Assembly: GCF_008329905.1 (NCBI RefSeq)
Contig: NZ_CP032155.1
Span: 5,890,001 to 5,954,000, forward strand
Length of the DNA: 64,000 nt
Direction: 5' to 3'
Source: Mycobacterium sp. ELW1
Lineage (GTDB): Bacteria; Actinomycetota; Actinomycetes; Mycobacteriales; Mycobacteriaceae
Shown here: one piece after another, positions 7,721-15,856 of the stretch
Layout: each line of letters starts with the position of its first letter
How positions within the stretch are numbered: position 1 is the stretch's first letter
Made by a program: the position numbers and the translations under genes
Notes under the pieces: model-generated
Databases searched by the model: none
What the model saw: only the letters and a program-made list of their open reading frames with translations
What the model was told of the DNA's origin: nothing

Positions 7721-8694
7721 TGCGCGCCGTCGTCTGCCGCGAGTACGGCGCCCCGGAGGATCTGGTCACCGACGAACTGCCGGACCCCACACCGGGTCCC
7801 GGTCAGGTGGTGGTCAAGGTGCATGCCGCCGCGGTCAACTATCCCGACGTGCTGCTGATCGCCGGCAAGTACCAGATCAAGGTGCCGCCGCCGTTCATCC
7901 CGGGCAGTGAGCTGGCCGGTGAGGTGCTGGCCGTCGGCGACGGCGTCGATTTCCGGCCGGGCGATCGGGTGTCGGCCACCACGTTCGTCGGCGGATTCGC
8001 CGAGCAGGCGCTGGTCGATGCGCGGGGTCTGACCCGCGTTCCGGACGGTGTCGACTATGCCGATGCCGCCGCGTTCGGGGTCACCAACCGCACGGCCTAC
8101 TACACCCTGCGCACCGTCGCTCCCGTCCAGCCCGGCGACTGGGTGGTTGTCCTCGGCGCCGGTGGTGGTGTCGGCCTGGCCGCCGTCGACATCGCGGTTC
8201 TGATGGGCGCCAAAGTCATTGCCGCGGCATCGGGCGCCGAGAAGCTCGAGGTATGCCGCCGCCGCGGCGCGACGGAGGTCATCGACTATGACCGCGAGGA
8301 CCTCAAGAGCCGGCTCAAGGAGATCACCGGCGAGGCCGGCACCCGCGTGGTCCTCGACCCGGTCGGTGGTCACTACTCCGAGCCCGCCCTGCGTAGTCTC
8401 GGCCGTGGCGGAAAGTTCGTGACGCTGGGCTATGCGGCCGGCGAGATCCCCAGGATTCCGTTGAACCTGGTGATGCTCAAAGGAATCACCGTGCAGGGCA
8501 TGGAAATCCGGACGTTCGCTACCGACTACCCGGACGACATCGCGCACGACGACGCCGAGCTTGCGCAGTTGTTCGCCGAGGGCAAGCTGCGCCCGTACCT
8601 CGGGGCGCGGTTCCCGCTGGAGCAGGCGGCGACCGCGCTGCGTTACGTCGCCGACCGCAAAGCGATCGGCAAGGTCGTCATCGACGTCTGCTGA
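7720..8694 (+). CDS. NADPH:quinone oxidoreductase (zeta-crystallin/MDR family)
   Basis: A 324-residue zinc-free medium-chain reductase. It starts MRAVVCREYGAPEDLV, with the GroES-like domain to about residue 120 and the Rossmann segment VVLGAGGGVGLAAVDIAVLMG. No structural or catalytic zinc cysteine set is visible, as expected for quinone reductases of this family. The ATG shares one base with the TetR stop (TGATG), which fixes the start at 7720. It is the last gene of the rightward operon. The substrate may be a quinone or a 2-enoyl compound; the sequence does not decide. Confidence 0.88.
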   Translation: MRAVVCREYGAPEDLVTDELPDPTPGPGQVVVKVHAAAVNYPDVLLIAGKYQIKVPPPFIPGSELAGEVLAVGDGVDFRPGDRVSATTFVGGFAEQALVDARGLTRVPDGVDYADAAAFGVTNRTAYYTLRTVAPVQPGDWVVVLGAGGGVGLAAVDIAVLMGAKVIAAASGAEKLEVCRRRGATEVIDYDREDLKSRLKEITGEAGTRVVLDPVGGHYSEPALRSLGRGGKFVTLGYAAGEIPRIPLNLVMLKGITVQGMEIRTFATDYPDDIAHDDAELAQLFAEGKLRPYLGARFPLEQAATALRYVADRKAIGKVVIDVC

Positions 8695-8699
8695 CCGCG

Positions 8700-10577
8700 C
8701 TAGGGCGTGATGATGTTGAAGCTCGGGTCCGGCTGATCCAGCGCCCCGAGAAACTTCTGCAGGGCTTCCGCCTCACCGGTGGTCTCCAGACCCGGTGAGG
8801 TGAAATCGCCTGCCGCGGCGGCCAATAGCCGCAGCTTGGTAGCCAGCCGGATGGTGGCGGTCGCCGTCGACTCGTCTGCCGGCCACTGCCGGTAGACCAG
8901 CACGCCATTACGCAGGGTGAGCCGGTAATTGGCGTCGAGATCGGCGAACGTCACATCCAGTGCGATGTCCAGGTCCCAGGCCCGCGGCCCGTTCACACTG
9001 ATCGCCAGCACGTCGAACATCTGCTCCGGGGTGAGCTGAGCAAGCAACGTCGACGACGACGACTGGGTGGGCGTACCGAAGTTCCCGTCGCGCAGCTCGG
9101 TGGCGCCGGACAGGAAGAAGTTGCGCCACGTCGCGCACTCGGCGCCGTACGCCAGCTGCTCGAGTGTGTCGGCGTACAGCTCCCTGGCACCCGCATGCTG
9201 TTCGTCGGTGAAGATGACGTGATCCAGTAGCGTTGCTGCCCAACGATAGTCACCGGATTCAGCGGCCGCACGGGCCAGCTCGACCACCCGGTCGGCGCCA
9301 CCCATCGCCTCGACGTAGCGCGGCCCGATCGCCTCGGGCGGATGCGCCCACAAGCGCGCCGGGTTACCGTCGAACCAGCCCATGTACCGCTGGTAGACGG
9401 CTTTGACGTTGTGGCTGACCGATCCGTAATAGCCGTGCGCATGCCACGCCTTGTGCAGCGCGGGCGGCATCTGGAAGCCCTCGGCGATCTCGATGCCGGT
9501 GTAACCCTGGTTGAGCTGCCGCAGTGTCTGGTCGTGCAGGTAGGCGTAGAGATCGCGTTGCAGTGACAGGAATTCGACGATGTTGTCCTGCCCCCAGGTC
9601 GGCCAATGATGCGAGGCGAACACGACGTCGGTGCGGTCGGCGAACGTCTCGATGGCCTCGGTCAGGTACCCCGACCACCCGTGCGGGTCGCGCACCAGCG
9701 CCCCGCGCAACGTCAACAGGTTGTGCAGGTTGTGCGTGGCGTTCTCCGCCATGCACAACGCGCGAAACTTCGGAAAGTAGAAGTGCATCTCGGCGGGCGC
9801 CTCGGTGCCCGGCGCCATCTGGAATTCGATCTCGATACCGTCGATGGTGTGCTTCTCACCGGTGGTTTTGATGTCGATGGTCGGCACGATGATCGCGACC
9901 TCACCCGTCGACGGTGTCTGCCCCAACCCACAGCCGACCTGCCCCTGCGGCCCGCGGGCTAGGACGGCGCCGTACATGTACCCGGCCCGTCGCGCCATCG
10001 CGGTGCCGGCGTAGACGTTCTCCTGGACGGCGTGTTCGGTGAACCCCTCGGGGGCCAGCACCGCGACCTTGCCCGCGTCGACGTCGGCCTGGGTGGTCAC
10101 CCCGAGGACACCGCCGAAATGGTCCACGTGGGAATGCGTGTAGATCACCGCGACCACCGGCCGGTCGCCGCGGTGCGCACGGTAGAGCGCCAGAGCGGCT
10201 GCGGCGGTTTCGGTGGAGACCAGCGGATCGATCACCACGATGCCGGTGTCGCCCTCGATGAAGCTGATGTTGGACAGGTCCAGTCCGCGGACCTGGTAGA
10301 TACCCTCGACCACCTCGTAGAGACCCTGCTTGGCGGCCAGGATGGACTGCCGCCACAGACTCGGGTGGACCGATGTCGGCGCATCCCCGTCGAGGAAGCC
10401 GTAGGCGTCGTTGTCCCACACCACCCGTCCGTCGGCGGCATGGACCACGCACGGGGTCAGGGCGGCGATGAAGCCGCGGTCGGCGGCGTCGAAGTCGGCG
10501 GTGTCCTCGAACGGCAGGGATTCCAGATGCTCGGCATGAGCGGCCTCGATGACGGCGGACGGCGGCTTGGGTGTCAT
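8700..10577 (-). CDS. Alkyl/aryl-sulfatase, metallo-beta-lactamase fold (SdsA1/BDS1 family)
   Basis: A 625-residue sulfatase that hydrolyses alkyl sulfate esters, such as SDS, to alcohol and sulfate. The zinc motif THSHVDHFGG (H148, H150, D152, H153) is followed by the further metal ligands expected in ENATHNLHN and by ASHHWPTWG. The middle is the alkyl-sulfatase dimerisation region and the C-terminus is the SCP2-like domain (FNIITP end). No signal peptide is evident, unlike secreted SdsA1. Length is usual for the family (about 620-660). It corresponds in position to Rv3762c. It is convergent with the quinone reductase gene, 5 bases between stops, and probably monocistronic. Confidence 0.93.
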   Translation of the reverse strand: MTPKPPSAVIEAAHAEHLESLPFEDTADFDAADRGFIAALTPCVVHAADGRVVWDNDAYGFLDGDAPTSVHPSLWRQSILAAKQGLYEVVEGIYQVRGLDLSNISFIEGDTGIVVIDPLVSTETAAAALALYRAHRGDRPVVAVIYTHSHVDHFGGVLGVTTQADVDAGKVAVLAPEGFTEHAVQENVYAGTAMARRAGYMYGAVLARGPQGQVGCGLGQTPSTGEVAIIVPTIDIKTTGEKHTIDGIEIEFQMAPGTEAPAEMHFYFPKFRALCMAENATHNLHNLLTLRGALVRDPHGWSGYLTEAIETFADRTDVVFASHHWPTWGQDNIVEFLSLQRDLYAYLHDQTLRQLNQGYTGIEIAEGFQMPPALHKAWHAHGYYGSVSHNVKAVYQRYMGWFDGNPARLWAHPPEAIGPRYVEAMGGADRVVELARAAAESGDYRWAATLLDHVIFTDEQHAGARELYADTLEQLAYGAECATWRNFFLSGATELRDGNFGTPTQSSSSTLLAQLTPEQMFDVLAISVNGPRAWDLDIALDVTFADLDANYRLTLRNGVLVYRQWPADESTATATIRLATKLRLLAAAAGDFTSPGLETTGEAEALQKFLGALDQPDPSFNIITP

Positions 10578-10605
10578 ACCGCAATCCTTACCCAGGACGA
10601 CGGCG

Positions 10606-12594
10606 TCAGGTCCAGAATCCGTTGAGCGGTTCGGCGTACTTGTCGTTGTTGGTCATCGTCGGCACCCCGAGCGCGTCTTCGATGGTGCGCAGCGTGCTGT
10701 AGTGGTCGTAATGATCGGTGACGACGAAGGCGCCGCCCTTCATACCGCCCGCGCTCACCGCCATCGGCGAGGGGATCACCACCGTCACGACGTGGTTGCC
10801 CTCGTTGCCGAAGCCCAGCGTGATGTTGTTGTTGTCCTCGTCGAACGTGACGATCAGCACCGACTTGGTGGTCTTCCACACGTCGGAATTCATGATCGTC
10901 GGGACGTTGTCCGCCAGGAACTGGTCGAGCGCGGGGACGTTGTACTGGTGGCGCGGATCGATCTGCGAGAACGCGAAGTGCGCGACTCCCGCCAGGGAGT
11001 CGACCGGGCCTTCACCGTTGGAATCCTCGTCGGCGGCGAACCACACGAAATCGGGTGTGGTGGCGTCTGATTGGAGGTCAGTGGCCATCTGCGTCAGCGG
11101 GAACATGTGCGCAGCGGCGTAGGCCTGGTTGTCGCCGATGCCGGCGAAGGCCGGCCACGGGGTCTGGTCCGTCGAATAGTTCGCGGTCGACTGCAACGGC
11201 TGCCCCGGTGTCATGCCCTGGGCGTAGGCCGCCCACGTCTTGCCGTGGGTGTCGAGGTTGACGGCCAGATTGTTGGGATCGGTGATGCAGACCGATTTGC
11301 AGTTGTAGGTCTTGCCGTACACCTGGCCGCCGACGATGGCGTAGTAGTTCGGCAGGCTGGGATGGGTCACCGCGTAATAGTTGTTCGCGAGGCCGTAGCC
11401 GTTGATCAAGCTGTTGAGGAACGGTGCGTTGGGGCTTCCGACGATGTCGTTGTAGCCCTTGTTCTCCATGTACACCAGGAACACGTGGTCGAGCGGCTGG
11501 ACATCGGACACCGGCGGCGTCGGCGCGGGCGGTGCGGGCTGGGCGGTGCCGATACTGAAGGACAGGTTGTCGGCGTACGCGTTGTTGTAGCGGGCGGTGA
11601 AACCGATCACCACCGGATTCAGGTCGTGCATGGTCAAGGTGACGACGGCGCTGCGGGTGCCCACCGGGACGGTACCGATGGAGGTGCGTTGCCGGAATCC
11701 GGTCTGCCCCCAGCGATCCAGGTTGGAAACCGGCCCGATCGTGGAGCTTCCGAGGTAGAGCTGGTTCTGGTCCAGGAAGGTGACTTTCACACTGGCGAAG
11801 GACGGATCCAGCAGGTAGCCACCCAGGTAACCGTTCAGGTTGAACGGGACTGTGCCGCTGTCGATCTCAGCACTGGATGCACTGAGGTCCACGGTTTGGG
11901 AAAGCTTGGACGTGGCCACGTCTCCGCCGCCGAAGAACTGGGCGCCCCCACCGGGGGGTGCTGCGTTGACGCCCGGGAACGAGACGATGGCGGGAAGATT
12001 CGGCCATGCGAAACTCAGGCCCACCGGCCACGCGTTGCGGAGTTCGCCGTACTGAACCACGGTCGGGGTGCCGGTTGCGGTCCAGCCCGGCACGCTGACG
12101 GTGCTGTTGCCGTACCCGGCCGGATCACCGAGCTCGGCACCCGGATTCGTCAGCAGGTTGGGCCCGGTGGCCGGTACCGCGGTGGTCGTGACCGCGCCCG
12201 CCTTGCCGATGCCCGTGATGCGACGCAATTCGTCGCCCGCATACGCCAGCATCGACGAGATCGTCGCCGGCGAAGGCGGCGTGCCATCGCCGACCAGAGA
12301 ATGCACTGCGACGGCGATCGAGTGCACTGTCGGCGCGTGCATCACCGGAGCCGAAAGTTGCGCGGGCTTGGCCACTTTGGCCGACGACGGGCCGGCGGCC
12401 AAACTGGGCGTCACCCGGTGCGTCTTGCCCACTGCCGCGGGTTTCGGCTTGGCCGCCGATGCCGTGGCCCCCGAGGCAGTCGAGGTGTTCGACGGCTGGG
12501 CATTCGCCACACCCGGTGTGCTTGCCAACCAGGAACCGATCCCGAGGGCTACCGCTAGCGCCCCGACCCTGCCGATATGTGCTGCGTTACCCAT
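10606..12594 (-). CDS. Secreted phosphoesterase (AcpA/phospholipase C superfamily) with N-terminal beta-rich domain
   Basis: A 662-residue exported protein. The signal peptide ends about at GVANA|QPSN (residue 32). A Thr/Ala/Ser/Pro-rich linker (about 33-145) precedes a beta-sandwich-like domain (about 146-350) starting NLLTNPGAELGDPAGYGN, a pattern of carbohydrate-binding or DUF642-like modules. The catalytic alkaline-phosphatase-superfamily domain follows (about 365-662), with HVFLVYMENKGYNDI, THPSLPNYYAIVGG, VLIVTFDEDNNN and HYDHYSTLRTIEDALGV as metal and active-site segments. It probably cleaves phosphate mono- or diesters outside the cell. The fusion to a sugar-binding-like domain suggests envelope or glycan targeting; that part is inference. 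Confidence 0.82.
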   Translation of the reverse strand: MGNAAHIGRVGALAVALGIGSWLASTPGVANAQPSNTSTASGATASAAKPKPAAVGKTHRVTPSLAAGPSSAKVAKPAQLSAPVMHAPTVHSIAVAVHSLVGDGTPPSPATISSMLAYAGDELRRITGIGKAGAVTTTAVPATGPNLLTNPGAELGDPAGYGNSTVSVPGWTATGTPTVVQYGELRNAWPVGLSFAWPNLPAIVSFPGVNAAPPGGGAQFFGGGDVATSKLSQTVDLSASSAEIDSGTVPFNLNGYLGGYLLDPSFASVKVTFLDQNQLYLGSSTIGPVSNLDRWGQTGFRQRTSIGTVPVGTRSAVVTLTMHDLNPVVIGFTARYNNAYADNLSFSIGTAQPAPPAPTPPVSDVQPLDHVFLVYMENKGYNDIVGSPNAPFLNSLINGYGLANNYYAVTHPSLPNYYAIVGGQVYGKTYNCKSVCITDPNNLAVNLDTHGKTWAAYAQGMTPGQPLQSTANYSTDQTPWPAFAGIGDNQAYAAAHMFPLTQMATDLQSDATTPDFVWFAADEDSNGEGPVDSLAGVAHFAFSQIDPRHQYNVPALDQFLADNVPTIMNSDVWKTTKSVLIVTFDEDNNNITLGFGNEGNHVVTVVIPSPMAVSAGGMKGGAFVVTDHYDHYSTLRTIEDALGVPTMTNNDKYAEPLNGFWT

Positions 12595-12666
12595 GACCCG
12601 TACTCCCGCCAGCCGATACGACAGATGGTACGAAGTACGGGCCGTCGGCGGACGGTAATTGACGGG

Positions 12667-14574
12667 TTAGTTCGGCGCGGTCAGGTCGTAGACCTCGGTC
12701 CCGCCCACATCCTGTGCGGTGAAGTGCTGCTTCACCCACTGGGTGATCTGGGTACCCGCACCCGAATCGCCGCCGGGCCCGTGATGGCCACCGCCGGGCC
12801 CCTCGCCGGCGATGAAGTAGTGGACCTGACCCGTCGAGACGTAGCTCTGGAACTGTTCCAGTGTCGGCGAGTTGTCGCCGCCGCCGAAACCACCGATCGA
12901 CATGATCGATGTGCCGGTGGCCAGCTCCAGCGGGCTGGTGCTCATGGACCCGACAGTTGCTGCAGCCCAACGATTGTCGGCCTGAGTGAGCATGGTCTTC
13001 AGTTCGGTGTTGTCGGACGCCTGCTGGCCGCGAGGACCACCTGGTCCGCCGAAGCCCATCCCTCCGTCGGAGCGAGCCGGTCCCGATGTCGGAATCGCCC
13101 CGCTGTGGCTGTTGGCCACGGTCTCGACGGTGTAGGCCGCTGTGGCACCGAGGCCGAAGAGCAGACCGGCCGCCGCCAGTGCGACCGTCCAACGCCCGAG
13201 GCGATGTCCGCCCGCCACGAGCACGGCGGTGACCAGGATCGAGCCGGCCAACACCACCCAGCGCAGCCAGGGAAGCCACTCAGGAGTGCGATCGAGAAGG
13301 ACGAAGTTCCACACTCCGGTGGTCACCAACATCGCCCCGAGTCCCACCCGCGACAACACAAACTGCTTGCCACGCCACAGTTCTCGAACGCTGATGCCGA
13401 TCACGGCGGCGATCGCCGGTGCGAGGGCGATCGTGTAGTAGGGGTGCATGATCCCCTTCATGAAGCTGAACACCGCGGCGGTGACCAGCAACCAGCCTCC
13501 CCACAGGAGCAACGCCGCACGGGTGCGGTCGGTGCGCGGTGCCCGGCGAGTGAACCACAATCCGGCGAGCAGGCCGATCAGTGCGGCGGGCAGCAGCCAG
13601 CTGATCTCGGTGCCCATCGAGCTGTCGAACATCCTGGTGATGCCGGTGGACCCACCGAACATCCCGCCACCGGGACCGCCGCCCTCGCCGGGGCCCCCGC
13701 CGGAGCTGCCGCCCGGATTCCCGTCGCCGCCGAACACGCGGCCCAGGCCGTTGTAACCCAGCGCCAGCTGCAGCAGGCTGTTGTCGGTCGATCCGCCGAT
13801 GTAAGGCCGAGAGTCACTGGGCCACAGGCTGACCAGAGCCAGGTACCACCCGGCGGAGACCACCATCGCGATCAGACCGACGGCAAGATGACGCAGCCGC
13901 AGCCACACACTGCCCGGGACCGCGACCAACACCACCAGGGCGAATGCCGGGGTGACCAGCAGGGCCTGCAGAAGCTTGGCCAGGAACGCGAATCCGATGG
14001 CCACACCGGCCAGGGCGATCCAGCGGGTGGGGTTGGCCTCCAGCGCGCGGATCAGGCAGTAGGCGGCCACCACCATCAGCAGAACGAGAAGTGCGTCGGG
14101 GTTGTTGAAGCGGAACATCAACGCCGCCACGGGTGTCAGCGCCAGAACCGCACCCGCCAGCAGACCGGCACCGTATCCACTGACCCGACGAACCGCGCTG
14201 TAGACCAGCGCCACGGACGCCACGCCCATCAAGGCCTGCGGGACCAGCATCGACAGTGTGCCGAATCCGAAGATCCGCCCGGACAATGCCATCACCCACA
14301 GCGAGGCCGGTGGCTTGTCCACCGTGATCGCATTGCCCGCGTCGAGCGACCCGAACAGCAGGGCCTTCCAGCTCTGAGTGCCGGCCTGCACAGCGGCCGC
14401 GTAGTACTCGTTGGCCCACCCGGCGGCACCCAGCCCCCACAGGTAGAGCAGGGCGGTGACGGCCAACAGCAGCCCCAGCGCCGGGCGCACCCAGCGCGGC
14501 CGCAGCGGGTGCGGCTGTTCGTGGGGCGGAATGTCCGTTGGCTTCTCAGTGAACTCGGCGAGCACAGTCATCAC
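12667..14574 (-). CDS. ArnT/PMT-like GT-C glycosyltransferase (family 39 type), membrane
   Basis: A 635-residue polytopic GT-C enzyme using a polyprenyl-phosphate sugar as donor on the outer face of the membrane. After the first span comes GWANEYYAAAVQAGTQSWK with the acid expected for catalysis, then DAGNAITVDKPPASLWVMAL. About 10-11 hydrophobic spans follow. A Gly-rich loop (GNPGGSSGGGPGEGGGPGGG) breaks the centre. An extracytoplasmic C-terminal domain (from about 480) has WAAATVGSMSTSPLELATG and SIGGFGGGDNSPTLEQFQ. A paralogue with the same layout lies at 15857-17653, on the other side of a GT2/GtrA gene. Its start overlaps the GT2 stop by 4 bases. The acceptor is unknown. Confidence 0.85.
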   Translation of the reverse strand: MMTVLAEFTEKPTDIPPHEQPHPLRPRWVRPALGLLLAVTALLYLWGLGAAGWANEYYAAAVQAGTQSWKALLFGSLDAGNAITVDKPPASLWVMALSGRIFGFGTLSMLVPQALMGVASVALVYSAVRRVSGYGAGLLAGAVLALTPVAALMFRFNNPDALLVLLMVVAAYCLIRALEANPTRWIALAGVAIGFAFLAKLLQALLVTPAFALVVLVAVPGSVWLRLRHLAVGLIAMVVSAGWYLALVSLWPSDSRPYIGGSTDNSLLQLALGYNGLGRVFGGDGNPGGSSGGGPGEGGGPGGGMFGGSTGITRMFDSSMGTEISWLLPAALIGLLAGLWFTRRAPRTDRTRAALLLWGGWLLVTAAVFSFMKGIMHPYYTIALAPAIAAVIGISVRELWRGKQFVLSRVGLGAMLVTTGVWNFVLLDRTPEWLPWLRWVVLAGSILVTAVLVAGGHRLGRWTVALAAAGLLFGLGATAAYTVETVANSHSGAIPTSGPARSDGGMGFGGPGGPRGQQASDNTELKTMLTQADNRWAAATVGSMSTSPLELATGTSIMSIGGFGGGDNSPTLEQFQSYVSTGQVHYFIAGEGPGGGHHGPGGDSGAGTQITQWVKQHFTAQDVGGTEVYDLTAPN

Positions 14575-15812
14575 TTTCCTCCAACGGTCTGGCCGGTGCG
14601 CCGGGGATGGAAGACCCAGTTGCGCAACAGCACGAAGCGAACGACGGTGGCCATCAGGTTGGCCGCGATCAGCACCAGGAGTTCCACGGCGCGGTGCGGT
14701 TCGCCCATCGCGTGCAGCAGCGCCAGTGCGCCGCTGGTCAGGCCCAGCCCGATACCGAAGACCACCAAGCCCTCGAACTGATGGCGTGCCACCCCGCCTC
14801 GGCCGCGGACCCCGAAGGTGAACCGCCGGTTGACCGCGGTATTGACTATCGCGGTCACCAGCAGCGCCACCAGGTTGGCGCCCTGCGCGCCGATCGGGCG
14901 CAGCAGCAGGAACAACAGCAGGTAGGCCAGTGTCGATCCGATGCCGATCGCTGCGAATCGCACACCTTGGGTCAACAGCGATTTCGGCGCGCCGGCCTGG
15001 TTGCCGAACTGGGCGCCGATTGCCTTGACCGGGATCTGTCCGGTGCCGAATCCTTTGAGCAAGCGTGCGATTCCCTTCAGATCGGCGACCGCGGTGGCCA
15101 CGATGTCGACCCGGCTGTCGGGATCGTCGATCCAGTCCACGGGGACCTCGTGGATGCGAAGGCCGCTACGCTCGGCCAGCACCAGCAGTTCGGTGTCGAA
15201 GAACCAGCCGGTGTCCTCGACGTAGGGCAGCAGCTCGGCCGCGACATCGGCGCGGATCGCCTTGAAACCGCATTGGGCATCACTGAACTTGGCGGCCAGC
15301 GTCGAACGCAGGATCAGGTTGTAGCAGCGCGAGATGACCTCCCGCTTGGCACCCCGCACCACACGGGAGCCGCGGCCCAGCCGGGTGCCGATGGCCAGAT
15401 CGGAATGCCCCGACACCAGCGGTGCCACCAGCGGCGACAGCGCGGCCAGATCCGTCGACAGGTCGACGTCCATGTAGGCCAGCACCGGCGCATCCGAGGT
15501 CGACCACACCGCGTGCAACGCCCGCCCCCGGCCCTTCTGCTCCAGTCGCACCATGCGGACTTCGGGCAGTTCGGCAGCCAGACGGGCCGCCACCGCGGGG
15601 GTGTCGTCGATGCTGGCGTTGTCGGCGATCGTGATGCGGAACGAGAACGGGAAGTCCTCCCGCAGGTGGCGGTGCAGCCGGTGGATCGAGTTGGCCAGCA
15701 CGGCCTGCTCGTTGTACACCGGCACGACGACATCGAGCACCGGTACACCGCGGTCGGCGGCGGTCAGTGCGGCATTGCGTCGGCGTGCCACGGGGATGTC
15801 GGTGATGGTCAT
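14571..15812 (-). CDS. Bifunctional GT2 polyprenyl-phosphate sugar synthase with C-terminal GtrA domain
   Basis: A 413-residue two-part protein. The GT2 domain (about 22-270) has VVPVYNEQAVL, TIADNASIDDT, the metal-binding YMDVDLSTD and a C-terminal FDTELLVLAERSG segment, like dolichyl-phosphate-mannose synthases. The GtrA domain (about 283-405) has four membrane spans beginning GVRFAAIGIGSTLAYLLL and is thought to help flip the lipid-linked sugar. I chose the ATG at 15812 (MTITDIPVARRRN), since the longer frame to 15941 would run into the upstream gene. It lies between two GT39-type genes and should supply their donor. Confidence 0.88.
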   Translation of the reverse strand: MTITDIPVARRRNAALTAADRGVPVLDVVVPVYNEQAVLANSIHRLHRHLREDFPFSFRITIADNASIDDTPAVAARLAAELPEVRMVRLEQKGRGRALHAVWSTSDAPVLAYMDVDLSTDLAALSPLVAPLVSGHSDLAIGTRLGRGSRVVRGAKREVISRCYNLILRSTLAAKFSDAQCGFKAIRADVAAELLPYVEDTGWFFDTELLVLAERSGLRIHEVPVDWIDDPDSRVDIVATAVADLKGIARLLKGFGTGQIPVKAIGAQFGNQAGAPKSLLTQGVRFAAIGIGSTLAYLLLFLLLRPIGAQGANLVALLVTAIVNTAVNRRFTFGVRGRGGVARHQFEGLVVFGIGLGLTSGALALLHAMGEPHRAVELLVLIAANLMATVVRFVLLRNWVFHPRRTGQTVGGK

Positions 15813-15856
15813 GTACTCATCGTCGGCCGCGGCGGTGAGGGCCCAATTTGTGTTTG

